This document shows positions 1 through 7,359 of a stretch of 41,369 nucleotides of DNA, in pieces; positions within the stretch are counted from its first letter, which is position 1; every line of letters starts with the position of its first letter. A program made the position numbers and the translations under genes. The stretch covers positions 1 to 41,369 of the forward strand of contig SFFB01000016.1 of the NCBI GenBank assembly GCA_004557035.1, read 5' to 3'. The DNA comes from Bacteroidales bacterium. Lineage in GTDB: Bacteria > Bacteroidota > Bacteroidia > Bacteroidales > Bacteroidaceae. The notes below the pieces were generated by a model, which worked only from the letters and a program-made list of their open reading frames with translations, did no database searches and was not told the origin of the DNA.

Positions 1-1638
1 TCCATTGCGGCAGTCGATGAAGTTGGCCTGAGGGGTCTTGGGCAGTCCGGGCATACGCAGGATGTCGCCGGCAATGGCCACAATCATTCCGGCACCGGCG
101 TTGATGACAACGTCGCGGATTTGCAGGTCAAAGCCACTCACAGCGCCATAACGCTTGGCGTCGGCCGAAAATGAATATTGGGTTTTGGCAATGCAAACGG
201 GGAAGGTAGCCATGTTGTGGTCGGTGGCGAGCTTGATGCGCTTGAGCGCGGCGGGAGCAAAGCTCACCGTGGCAGCGCCGTAGATATTTTTGGCCACTTT
301 CTCAATCTTGGTCTTGATGTCGTCGGTGTCGGCATAGGTAAAACGAAGTGGAGCTGAGGGATTTCGCTCTATGGTGTCGACCACGACACGGGCCATCTCA
401 GCAGCTCCTGCCCCACCCTCAGCATAGGCATTGTTGATGACGAAGGGGGCTTTGAGGTCGTCTTCGCAGTGTAGGCGCAAGAGGGTCATTTCTTCGTCGG
501 TATCGGTGGCGAAGCGGTTGAAGACGACCACGACGGTCTGCCCGAAACTGCGCAGGTTGGCTACGTGGCGGTCGAGGTTGGCCAGACCTTGGCGCAGGCC
601 GTCCATATTGGGCGTGGCAATCTGGTCGAGGGGCACGCCACCGTGCATTTTCAGGCCCTGGGCCGTAGCGACGAGGACGGTCAAAGCCGGCTGCAGACCG
701 CTCTTGCGGCAGAGGATGTTGTAGAATTTCTCAGCACCGAGATCGGCACCGAAACCGGCTTCGGTGATGGTGTAGTCGCTGTGTGAGAGGGCCATTTTGG
801 TGGCCAAGAGTGAGTTGCAGCCGTGGGCGATATTGGCAAAGGGACCGCCATGGATGATGGCAGGAGTGTGCTCGGTGGTTTGCACGAGGTTGGGCATCAA
901 GGCGTCTTTGAGCAGGGCCATGACGGCACCGGTGGCGCCGAGGTCGGCCACGGTGAAGGGTTGGCCCTGATAGTCGTAGCCCAAGAGGATGTGGTCTACG
1001 CGTTCACGCAAATCGGCCTCGTCCTTAGCCAAGCAGAGGATGGCCATCAGTTCGGATGCCGGCGTGATGTCGAAGCCCGACTGGGCCTCAAGGCCGTTGG
1101 TGGCCGGACCGAGACCGGTGACGATGCTGCGCAGCGAGCGGTCGTTGACGTCAAGCACACGGCGCCAGAGCACCTCTTTCAGCCCGAAGCCTTCGGCGCG
1201 GTGCTGATAGAGATGGTTGTCGAGCAGGGCACTGATCATATTGTGGGCCGACGTGATGGCGTGGAAGTCGCCGGTGAAATGGAGGTTGATGCGCTCCATC
1301 GGCAACACCTGGGCGTGTCCACCGCCTGCGGCGCCGCCTTTCATTCCAAAACAGGGACCGAGCGAGGGTTCACGCAGCGCCACAACGGCTTTCTTGCCGA
1401 TGTGGTTAAGGCCCAGAGCCAAGCCGATAGACACCGTGGTCTTGCCGATGCCGGCCTTGGTGGCGGTGATGGCGGTGACGAGGATGAGCTTAGACTTCGA
1501 CTGTCCGATGAGCGAGAGCGGCAACTTGGCAATGTGCTTGCCGTAGCACTCAATCTGTTCGGGGTCGATGCCTATCTTGGCGGCGATGTCGCCGATGGGT
1601 TCGAGCGGAGTCTGGCGTGCAATTTCGAGGTCTGTCAT
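1..1638 (-). CDS. fhs: Formate--tetrahydrofolate ligase (C-terminus cut by window edge)
   Basis: Joins formate to tetrahydrofolate with ATP, giving 10-formyl-THF for purine and one-carbon metabolism in the cytoplasm. It starts at the ATG at 1638 (MTDLEIARQTPLEPIGDIAA) and stays open for 546 codons to position 1. The family is about 555 residues long, so only the last ten or so residues are missing. The nucleotide-binding loop is AGIGKTT (residues 62-68), where many members have AGEGKTT. It is followed by the characteristic REPSLGPCFGMKGGAAGGG and later by HGGPFANIAHGCNS. The last visible residues, NFIDCRNG, match the end of the family. It is the last gene of the minus-strand run, 73 bp after the broken marC gene, and could be co-transcribed with it. 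The family assignment is secure from conserved segments along the whole length. Confidence 0.96.
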   Translation of the reverse strand, partial: MTDLEIARQTPLEPIGDIAAKIGIDPEQIECYGKHIAKLPLSLIGQSKSKLILVTAITATKAGIGKTTVSIGLALGLNHIGKKAVVALREPSLGPCFGMKGGAAGGGHAQVLPMERINLHFTGDFHAITSAHNMISALLDNHLYQHRAEGFGLKEVLWRRVLDVNDRSLRSIVTGLGPATNGLEAQSGFDITPASELMAILCLAKDEADLRERVDHILLGYDYQGQPFTVADLGATGAVMALLKDALMPNLVQTTEHTPAIIHGGPFANIAHGCNSLLATKMALSHSDYTITEAGFGADLGAEKFYNILCRKSGLQPALTVLVATAQGLKMHGGVPLDQIATPNMDGLRQGLANLDRHVANLRSFGQTVVVVFNRFATDTDEEMTLLRLHCEDDLKAPFVINNAYAEGGAGAAEMARVVVDTIERNPSAPLRFTYADTDDIKTKIEKVAKNIYGAATVSFAPAALKRIKLATDHNMATFPVCIAKTQYSFSADAKRYGAVSGFDLQIRDVVINAGAGMIVAIAGDILRMPGLPKTPQANFIDCRNG

Positions 1639-1711
1639 GAGATGAAAAGGGATTTATTCAGGTTATTGGTTTGTTTATATATAATTATGGTGTGGCGAAG
1701 GCTTCAGTTCG

Positions 1712-2255
1712 TCACATCTTGCCCAAAAGTGCAGAGATGTTGGCCGTGAAAAGACGCACCGAGATGGCCAGCAGAATGATGCCGAAGAATTTACGCATCA
1801 GATAGATGGCACTGCGCGAAAGGATGCGTTCCACCTTGGCCGTGGCGCGCAAGACGCAGTAGACAAAGAGCATATTGAAGGCCAAAGCAATCAAGATGTT
1901 GACACTCGAATATTCGGCCCGGAGCGAAAGCAGTGTGGTGAACGAACCGGCACCGGCTATGAGCGGGAACACCACAGGCACGAGGGTGGCTTCTTTGATG
2001 GGGCCGATGTTTTTGAAGATTTCGATGTCGAGTGAAGAGGCGCAACATCACATCGCCGGCAAAAAAGAAGCCGACGAGCAGGACCGTGGAGATGAGGGTG
2101 GCCTTTGAGGCACTGACGGGACGGCCTTTTTGTTTCAGGTCTATGATGATGGGGGTGGAACCCAACACGTCGATGACGGCAAAAAGCACGATGAAGGCGC
2201 TGACTATCTGCTGAATGTCAAGGCGTGAGAAAAAATAGTCTATGGATAGCATCAT
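1712..2255 (-). pseudogene. MarC family membrane protein, broken by an out-of-frame internal deletion
   Basis: MarC proteins are inner-membrane proteins of about 200 residues with six predicted helices and unknown transport role. Two reading frames are needed here. The first (from ATG 2255) gives a normal N-terminus with VLFAVIDVLGSTPIIIDLKQ and ends its family match at GDVMLRLF (2034). The second resumes at DIEIFKNIGPIKEATL (from 2029), continues through FPLIAGAGSFTTLLSLRAEY and ends normally at 1712 after LRKFFGIILLAISVRLF. Only four bases separate the two matches. Roughly 25-30 residues that normally lie between them (about the third helix) are absent, and the frame shifts. This is a deletion, not a one-base slip. 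The first frame runs on through unrelated sequence to a stop near 1791. An assembly or sequencing error cannot be excluded. Confidence 0.8.
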
Positions 2256-2295
2256 GAATGGGTTGGTTTGAAGTATGTTCTGTGTGGGTTGGTTT

Positions 2296-3348
2296 TCAAT
2301 TGCCGGCAGACAGGATGATGCGCCGTGCGGTCTCGATGATGGTGTCGATGTCGCGGCGATAGTCGTCGGAGGTGATGTCCACCTTCACGTCGGGTGCGAT
2401 ACCTTCTTCGGTGAGCGCCATCTGTCGGTCATACATCGGGCAGGCCGAGAAGCGCAGCGTCCACCCGCAGGGGAGTTCGGAGGTGAGCGGCATTCCCGAA
2501 CCGCCGCCGGTCTTGTCGCCCACTATGGTGACGCCGGGCAGCCCTTTGACATACATCACAAAGGCGTTGGCGGCACTGTAGGTGCGGCGATTGGTGAGCA
2601 CGACGAGGGGTTTGGTCCAGCGCCGGCTGCCGAAGGGTTCAATCTCGATGGCCTCCGGTTGCGAGAAGTCGTTGTGGCCTTTGCCGGTCTTGTGGGCCAT
2701 ATAGCCACCGAGGGTTTTCTCGTCGATGAAGACCGAGGCGAGCTTTTCGGCTGAAGTGAGGCGACCGCCACCGTTGGAGCGGATGTCGAGTATCATCCCT
2801 TTGCAAGGGGCCAGTGTGAGCATCATGACGTGGAGGTTGCCGTCACCGAAAGACACGTCAAACGAGGGGCAGCGTACATAGGCGATGCTGTCGGCCAAGA
2901 CGCGGTATTTCAGACCGCCTGTGGTGACATAGTCTGTCGTCCGACCCAAATATTTGCGCTCGAGCGTGTCGGCATAGTTGGCCGGATAGTTGTCAAACCA
3001 CTCGCCATAACGGGCCGTGCCGAGCGACGAAATGATGTTGACGTGGCCGTCACGGAGTTCGCAGACGACGTCTTCGAGCAGGTTGAAATAGTCCCAAAGG
3101 GTCTTCTGCTCGGCCAGTTTCGGCTGGTAGCGGGCATAGACTTCGTTCCAGTCGAGCCCATACTCGGTGGCTTTGAGGTCGAAGAAGCAATAGCGCTCAT
3201 CGAGGGTCTGCCAAAGGGCATCGAAGTTGCCGCGGATGGTGTTGGGGGCCACCTCTTCGGTGATGCACGAGGTCGCGACAAGGGCTGAGACCAGCATCGT
3301 CAGGAGGCTGGCTGCACGGACTTTTATGCTTCTGATGACGTTTTGCAT
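2296..3348 (-). CDS. S41 family peptidase, lipoprotein
   Basis: Predicted 350-residue member of the S41 (C-terminal processing/tricorn-like) serine peptidases, probably anchored in an envelope membrane and facing the periplasm or outside. The start at 3348 is preferred over the longer frame because it gives a clean lipoprotein signal (MQNVIRSIKVRAASLLTMLV, lipobox VATSC, Cys28) and sits five bases after the upstream stop. Family marks are LDIRSNGGG (about 187-195), the nucleophile region RRTYSAANAF (Ser about 258) and VGDKTGGGSGMP (Lys about 279, the expected general base). The PDZ domain of CtpA proteins is not evident, as is usual for this short Bacteroidales subgroup. It lies directly behind the DUF3316 gene, in the mscL-cysD-dedA operon. 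The substrate is unknown. Confidence 0.85.
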   Translation of the reverse strand: MQNVIRSIKVRAASLLTMLVSALVATSCITEEVAPNTIRGNFDALWQTLDERYCFFDLKATEYGLDWNEVYARYQPKLAEQKTLWDYFNLLEDVVCELRDGHVNIISSLGTARYGEWFDNYPANYADTLERKYLGRTTDYVTTGGLKYRVLADSIAYVRCPSFDVSFGDGNLHVMMLTLAPCKGMILDIRSNGGGRLTSAEKLASVFIDEKTLGGYMAHKTGKGHNDFSQPEAIEIEPFGSRRWTKPLVVLTNRRTYSAANAFVMYVKGLPGVTIVGDKTGGGSGMPLTSELPCGWTLRFSACPMYDRQMALTEEGIAPDVKVDITSDDYRRDIDTIIETARRIILSAGN

Positions 3349-3352
3349 AACT

Positions 3353-4180
3353 TCAGCGGGACGTGAGACGGAAATGCCGCACGAACCCAATGACGAAAGA
3401 GTTGTTCCAGCTGTGGTATTTCAACCCTCCCACCTTGCTCTGCCTCACGTCTGAGAGATAGCCCACCGTGGCCGTGAGCCGGCGGAAATGGAATTGGGCC
3501 GTGAGCAGGGTGCGCAGCGTGGGCGCATTGCCGGGCCAAGTGACGTGGAGGTGTCCACTCTGATGGCCGAGCGCAAAGATTTCGTAGTACGACTGGCCAT
3601 AGTGGGGCTGAAACTTCATCCCCATCATCGGAGCGTCGGCCTGAAGGGTGAGAGTCAGTGGCAAACGGCCGAGGCGGCTGTCGTAGGCGGCAAGGGCCGA
3701 AAGGCCTACGGCCAGAGCAGCGCGACCTTGGGCGGGATTGTTGCCGGAGAGGCCGGTGTTGTAGGTGAAGCCCAAGTCGGCCTCGGCCATACCGCCCAAT
3801 GCGAGCCGAAGGTCGGGCCGGGGTTTCCAGTTGTAGCGCCAGGCCACTGCAAAGGCGACGTCGCCGTCGTAGGCATCGTGATTGCCGGCCGTGGAAGTGA
3901 CATAGGCCAGGCGGCCGTCCAGCCTCGTCGAAAAACTCACGCGGCCACCACTGCGCCGCAGGCCACGCTCGGTGAGATGAGCCAGGGTGAAAGTGGGGCC
4001 GGTGTATTCCAGAGGCGAGATGTAGGTGTCGAGGGCATTCGAGCGTCCGGCGCCAACGAGCCACATACTGTGGTGGATGCCCGTGGTGTCAAAAGGCGCA
4101 GACGCTGTGGTTTGAGCCGCCAGCGTGACGCCGCTCAGCCACCACAAGACGGCTGCCATACGCTTCAAGAGGTTACGCAT
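3353..4180 (-). CDS. DUF3316 family secreted protein
   Basis: A 275-residue protein with a signal peptide (MRNLLKRMAAVLWWLSGVTL, likely cleaved after AAQ). It resembles the Bacteroidales DUF3316 family in several places: GAGRSNALDTYISPLEYTG near the N-terminus, a central GLSGNNPAQGRAAL, the segment FQPHYGQSYYEIFALG, and a C-terminal NNSFVIGFVRHFRL. The alternating short amphipathic strands and the terminal aromatic and basic residues fit a small outer-membrane beta-barrel or a periplasmic beta protein, but function is unknown for the family. Its start overlaps the dedA stop by eight bases, and its stop is five bases before the S41 gene start, so the three are translated from one transcript. 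The family assignment is from memory of conserved segments. Confidence 0.8.
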   Translation of the reverse strand: MRNLLKRMAAVLWWLSGVTLAAQTTASAPFDTTGIHHSMWLVGAGRSNALDTYISPLEYTGPTFTLAHLTERGLRRSGGRVSFSTRLDGRLAYVTSTAGNHDAYDGDVAFAVAWRYNWKPRPDLRLALGGMAEADLGFTYNTGLSGNNPAQGRAALAVGLSALAAYDSRLGRLPLTLTLQADAPMMGMKFQPHYGQSYYEIFALGHQSGHLHVTWPGNAPTLRTLLTAQFHFRRLTATVGYLSDVRQSKVGGLKYHSWNNSFVIGFVRHFRLTSR

Positions 4181-4829
4181 TTTTGCCCCGGCGTTTCTTG
4201 ATGAAATATTTCACCACAAAAAACACCACGACCAAGGCGACAATGGCCAGTATGCCGTAGCCGATTTCGTGGCTGTATCGGGCAGCCAGATTGCTCACGT
4301 CTTCCGGCGTTTTGATGTCGGGCGCCGACTTGTAGATGACGAAGCCCAACGAGGCCAGGACGGTGTTCCAGATACCGGCACCGAGTGTGGTGTATAGCAG
4401 GAACTTGCGGATGTCCATGCCCGAGAGGCCGGCGGGGATGGAAATGAGTTGGCGCACGGCCGGCACCAAGCGACCGAAGAAGGTGGAGGGCACGCCGTGG
4501 CGGCGGAAATAGTCTTCGGCCTTCTTGACCTTCTCACTGTTGAGCAAGCAGAGGTGGCCCAACTTGCTGTCGGCAAACTTATACACCACGGTGCGGCCGA
4601 GCGTACGAGCCAGATAGTAGTTGATGAGGGCGCCGATGTCGGCTCCGATGGTAGCCATCACGATGACGAGGAAGAAGTTCATGCCCTCGCTGTCGGTCAA
4701 GGCGAGCCATGCTGCCGGCGGCACGACCACCTCAGAGGGGAAGGGGATAAACGAACTCTCAATGGCCATGAAGAGCGTGATGGTCCAGTAGTTGAGATTT
4801 TCGAGACAAAAGGTGATGAGCTCGCTCAC
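4173..4829 (-). CDS. DedA/SNARE-associated family inner-membrane protein
   Basis: A 218-residue polytopic protein of the DedA family; members are linked to membrane homeostasis and some flip undecaprenyl phosphate or phosphatidylethanolamine. Visible marks are an acidic residue in the first helix (AIESSFIPFPSEVVVPPAAW, residues 22-41), the GADIGALINYYLARTLGR loop, and the signature FFGRLVPAVRQLISIPAG (117-134) with the conserved Arg residues. A final hydrophobic helix (GILAIVALVVVFFVVKYF) is followed by a basic tail KKRRGKNA. Length and topology are normal. It lies 33 bp after cysD, in the position where cysN usually follows cysD, and overlaps the DUF3316 gene by eight bases. Confidence 0.92.
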   Translation of the reverse strand: MSELITFCLENLNYWTITLFMAIESSFIPFPSEVVVPPAAWLALTDSEGMNFFLVIVMATIGADIGALINYYLARTLGRTVVYKFADSKLGHLCLLNSEKVKKAEDYFRRHGVPSTFFGRLVPAVRQLISIPAGLSGMDIRKFLLYTTLGAGIWNTVLASLGFVIYKSAPDIKTPEDVSNLAARYSHEIGYGILAIVALVVVFFVVKYFIKKRRGKNA

Positions 4830-4862
4830 GGTGTAAGGATTTTGGTGTGTGACAGTGAGGAT

Positions 4863-5798
4863 TTAGAAATAGCCTTCGCGTTTCTTTTGCTCCATCGAGG
4901 CGTCGCCGTCGAAGTCGATGACACGCGTGGTGCGCTCGCTCTTGGTGGTGGTCATCATCTCCTCGACGATTTTCTCAATGGTGTCGGCTTCGCTCTCCAC
5001 GGCACCGGTCAGTGGCCAGCAACCGAGGGTGCGGAAGCGTATGGTGCGAGGCACTATCTTGTCGCGATAACACTCCGGCAGGCGCTCGTCGTCGGGCATA
5101 ATAAGCTGGCCGTCTATCTCCACCGTGGGGCGCTCTTTAGCAAAATAGAGGGGCACGATGGGGATGTTTTCCAAACGGATGTATTGCCACACGTCGAGCT
5201 CGGTCCAGTTGCTCAAGGGAAACACACGGATGCTCTGACCTTGGCGGATGCGGGTGTTGTAAATGTCGCGTATTTCGGGCCGTTGGTTTTTGGGGTCCCA
5301 GCGGTGAAACTCGTCGCGGAAAGAGAAAATGCGCTCTTTGGCACGGCTTTTCTCTTCGTCGCGGCGTGCGCCACCAAAGGCGGCGTCGAAGTGGTGCTTG
5401 TCGAGAGCTTGCAACAGGGCTTGCGTCTTCATCAGGTCGGTATGCACGCGCGAACCGTGCGTAAACGGACCGACACCTTGACGGAAGGCCTCTTCGTTGC
5501 TCTCCACGATGAGCTGCCAGCCGTGCTCCCGGGCATACCAATCGCGGAACTCAAGCATTTCCTTAAACTTCCAGCGAGAGTCGATGTGCATTAACGGGAA
5601 GGGCGGTTTGCCGGGCGCGAAAGCCTTCTCGGCCAGTCGCACCATCACCGACGAGTCTTTGCCGATGCTGTAGAGCATCACGGGGCGCTCAAACTCCGAG
5701 GCCACCTCGCGGATGATGTGTATAGACTCGGCCTCAAGTTCTTTGAGATGGCTCAAGCTATAGGTTTCAGACATTTCAGACATTGAGAGGTTAGTCAA
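4863..5798 (-). CDS. cysD: Sulfate adenylyltransferase subunit 2 (ATP sulfurylase small subunit)
   Basis: Catalytic subunit that makes adenylyl sulfate (APS) from sulfate and ATP, normally working with the GTPase subunit CysN. The PP-loop is SIGKDSS (residues 44-50). Further marks are FPLMHIDSRWKFKEM, GGARRDEEKSRAKERIFSFR, NWTELDVWQYI and the invariant C-terminus RTTRVIDFDGDASMEQKKR ending in EGYF. All catalytic segments are intact, so the gene looks functional. At 311 residues it is slightly longer than relatives. Initiation could instead be at Met7 or Met9 (5780 or 5774), since family alignment begins at YSLSHLKELEAESIHIIREV. It starts four bases after the mscL stop. No cysN follows; dedA occupies that place, so CysN must be encoded elsewhere in the genome or be absent. 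Confidence 0.96.
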   Translation of the reverse strand: MTNLSMSEMSETYSLSHLKELEAESIHIIREVASEFERPVMLYSIGKDSSVMVRLAEKAFAPGKPPFPLMHIDSRWKFKEMLEFRDWYAREHGWQLIVESNEEAFRQGVGPFTHGSRVHTDLMKTQALLQALDKHHFDAAFGGARRDEEKSRAKERIFSFRDEFHRWDPKNQRPEIRDIYNTRIRQGQSIRVFPLSNWTELDVWQYIRLENIPIVPLYFAKERPTVEIDGQLIMPDDERLPECYRDKIVPRTIRFRTLGCWPLTGAVESEADTIEKIVEEMMTTTKSERTTRVIDFDGDASMEQKKREGYF

Positions 5799-5802
5799 TG
5801 AT

Positions 5803-6198
5803 TTATTTCTTCTCTTTGAGCAGGTCGCGGATTTCGGTGAGCAGTTGCTCTTCCTTGGAGGGAGCGGCGGGCTCGGCGGGTTTCTCTTCTTCTTTCTTGC
5901 TGTGGAGTTTTGAGATGAGACGGATGAAGAGGAAGATGGAGAAGGCTATGATGACGAAGTCGAAGGTGGCTTGGATGAAGTTGCCGTATGTGATGACCGA
6001 GTCGCCCACCGTGACGGAGAGTCCCTTGAAGTCGATGCCGCCGAGGATGACGCCGAAGAGCGGGGTGATGATGTCGGTGACGACAGAGCTGACAATCTTG
6101 CCGAAGGCCGTACCGATGATGACACCGACGGCCATGTCTATCACGTTGCCACGCATGGCGAATGCCTTAAAGTCACTGAGGAAAGATGATTTTGCCAT
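5803..6198 (-). CDS. mscL: Large-conductance mechanosensitive channel MscL
   Basis: A 131-residue inner-membrane channel that opens under membrane tension and releases solutes in osmotic downshock. The N-terminal helix and first membrane segment (FKAFAMRGNVIDMAVGVIIG, then TAFGKIVSSVVTDIITPLFG) match the family, including the Gly/Ala-rich pore-lining stretch. The second membrane segment is FIQATFDFVIIAFSIFLFIR. The cytoplasmic helix is KEEQLLTEIRDLLKEKK, preceded by a Lys/Glu/Pro-rich linker. Length is typical. It is the first gene after a 532-bp gap and has a good promoter just upstream (6239-6269), so it likely heads the operon that includes cysD, dedA and the genes behind them. Confidence 0.97.
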   Translation of the reverse strand: MAKSSFLSDFKAFAMRGNVIDMAVGVIIGTAFGKIVSSVVTDIITPLFGVILGGIDFKGLSVTVGDSVITYGNFIQATFDFVIIAFSIFLFIRLISKLHSKKEEEKPAEPAAPSKEEQLLTEIRDLLKEKK

Positions 6199-6238
6199 AA
6201 TAAGATGGTTTGTTTTGATGAATATTCTATTAACTCTG

Positions 6239-6269
6239 CGAAGTTACGCCAAAACGGCCTAAAGGCAAA
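6239..6269 (-). promoter_or_regulatory. Bacteroidetes-type promoter for mscL-cysD operon
   Basis: On the minus strand the -33 element is TTTG (6269-6266), then 19 bases, then TAACTTCG (6246-6239), one mismatch from TAnnTTTG. The predicted start of transcription is near 6232, giving a leader of about 35 nt before the mscL ATG at 6198. Spacing and sequence fit the consensus for the Bacteroidetes primary sigma factor. Confidence 0.6.
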
Positions 6270-6337
6270 GCAAACGCCCTAAAAATGCACGCGCCCGGCC
6301 GTTTGGCCCTCCGGATGGGTCGCAGCCGCTTCTGTCA

Positions 6338-6368
6338 TTTTCCGTTGTGGCCCTCTGGCGTATCTTTG
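6338..6368 (+). promoter_or_regulatory. Promoter of repeat cassette A
   Basis: TTTT (6338-6341), 19 bases, TATCTTTG (6361-6368), which matches TAnnTTTG. It points rightward into a non-coding region. The first hairpin with a T-run ends at 6410, so the transcript from a start near 6375 would be only about 35 nt. The same arrangement recurs at 22.2 kb and 30.45 kb. Confidence 0.5.
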
Positions 6369-6383
6369 AGGTAGGATAAAAGG

Positions 6384-6410
6384 AAAGAGAGGCTCACGGC
6401 CTCTCTTTTT
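6384..6410 (+). terminator. Intrinsic terminator hairpin of cassette A
   Basis: Stem AAAGAGAGGC (6384-6393) pairs with GCCTCTCTTT (6399-6408) around the loop TCACG, followed by a T-run to 6410. On the minus strand the same stem is followed by a TTTCCTTTT stretch, so it may also stop minus-strand read-through from cysC. The hairpin sequence closely resembles the one at 30472-30498. Confidence 0.7.
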
Positions 6411-6420
6411 GGTTTTCAGT

Positions 6421-6483
6421 GCCTTACGGAGATAAGGACAGATTTTTCTGTGATAAGGACAGGAATTGCTACGATAAGGGCAG
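6421..6483 (-). repeat. 21-bp tandem repeat, three units (cassette A)
   Basis: Read on the minus strand, the cores CTGCCCTTAT, CTGTCCTTAT and CTGTCCTTAT begin at 6483, 6462 and 6441, exactly 21 bp apart. The second half of each unit is looser and tends to nnnnG then A-rich. The same unit and period occur at 22105-22146 (plus) and 30518-30580 (plus). The rest of the 6199-6730 gap shows the mscL promoter and nothing else recognisable: about 240 bp from 6484 to 6730 carry no gene that can be supported. Confidence 0.8.
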
Positions 6484-6730
6484 GCGAGACTAAGCCTTGT
6501 TTCAAGCGCAATTTGATGCCTTCGGGGGCGCAATGAAATGGCCTAAAGCGGCGCTTCGGTTAGTTATCGGGTTGGTTATAAGTATCTTATGCGGTTTTTC
6601 TGCTCATACCGAGCATCGGGGTGGCTATATGCCGTTTCTGGTCGCCTGCGGCATTGTCCCTTAAAAGATTTGAAAAAGCGTCACACTCGCTCCCGGGTTT
6701 TGAACAGTGGGAATGGCAGCCTCCGGCCGC

Positions 6731-7321
6731 TCACGCTTCGAGCCCCAACAGGCGAAGCAAACGGGCGATGCTTTGGTCGATGGTGAGGACGGCGGTGTCG
6801 AGCACAAGGTCGGGGTGTTCGGGAGCCTCAAACGGCGCCGAAATGCCGGTAAAGTCTTTCACCTCGCCGCGGCGGGCACGGGCATAAAGCCCTTTGACGT
6901 CGCGACGCTCACACTCGGCAAGGGGTGTGGCCACATAGATTTCGCGGAAGTCGGCCGGACCGATGATGGTGCGCGCCATCTCGCGCAGGTCGTTCGTGGG
7001 GCTGACAAGGGCGGCCATGGTGATGATGCCGGTGTCGACAAAAAGACGGCCCACACAGGCGGTGCGGCGCACATTTTCGAGTCGGTCTTCGGCCGAAAAA
7101 CCCAGACCGGCGTTGACGCCCGTGCGCAGGTTGTCGCCGTCGAGTAGCCGGCTTTGCAGGCCACGGCGGGCCAGTTCGTGCTCAAGGGCTATGGCCAAGG
7201 TGGACTTGCCCGAACCGCTCAGGCCGGTGAACCACAGCATGACACCGCGTGTGCCGGTGAGGCTTTCGTGCTCCTCGCGGGTGAGCATGCGGTCGAAGGT
7301 GGGATAGATGTTTTCAGACAT
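6731..7321 (-). CDS. cysC: Adenylyl-sulfate kinase
   Basis: Phosphorylates APS to PAPS, the sulfate donor for sulfotransferases and the substrate for assimilatory reduction. The P-loop is GLSGSGKST (residues 33-41). Other marks are LLDGDNLRTGVNAGLGFS (Asp61-Asn64 region), ENVRRTACVGRLFVDTGII and KGLYARARRGEVKDFTGI, in which the usual Lys of KAR is Ala-Arg. The substrate-lid segment YEAPxxP appears as FEAPEHPDL. At 196 residues it is the usual length for a stand-alone CysC. It lies 38 bp after porX on the same strand and could be co-transcribed with it. cysD lies beyond the 532-bp gap, so the usual cysC-cysD adjacency is interrupted by that gap and by mscL. Confidence 0.96.
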   Translation of the reverse strand: MSENIYPTFDRMLTREEHESLTGTRGVMLWFTGLSGSGKSTLAIALEHELARRGLQSRLLDGDNLRTGVNAGLGFSAEDRLENVRRTACVGRLFVDTGIITMAALVSPTNDLREMARTIIGPADFREIYVATPLAECERRDVKGLYARARRGEVKDFTGISAPFEAPEHPDLVLDTAVLTIDQSIARLLRLLGLEA

Positions 7322-7359
7322 ATTCAGAAGGTGACTAAAGGAATGTGATGCAGACGGAT

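Noticed and set aside
823..1749. Long plus-strand open frames opposite fhs, and similar ones opposite lpxB, aroA, relA/spoT and others
   Set aside because: They are antisense shadows caused by G+C-rich codons; translations have no family features while the minus-strand or plus-strand genes do.
6421..6483. CRISPR array for the 21-bp tandem repeats
   Set aside because: No spacers: units are contiguous, degenerate and only two or three per site, and no cas genes are near.
6279..6533. Small protein encoded by the repeats (C-P-Y motif every seven residues in one frame)
   Set aside because: The frame has no supported start, the rest of the translation is not conserved between copies, and the terminator lies inside it. 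Kept only as a remote alternative.
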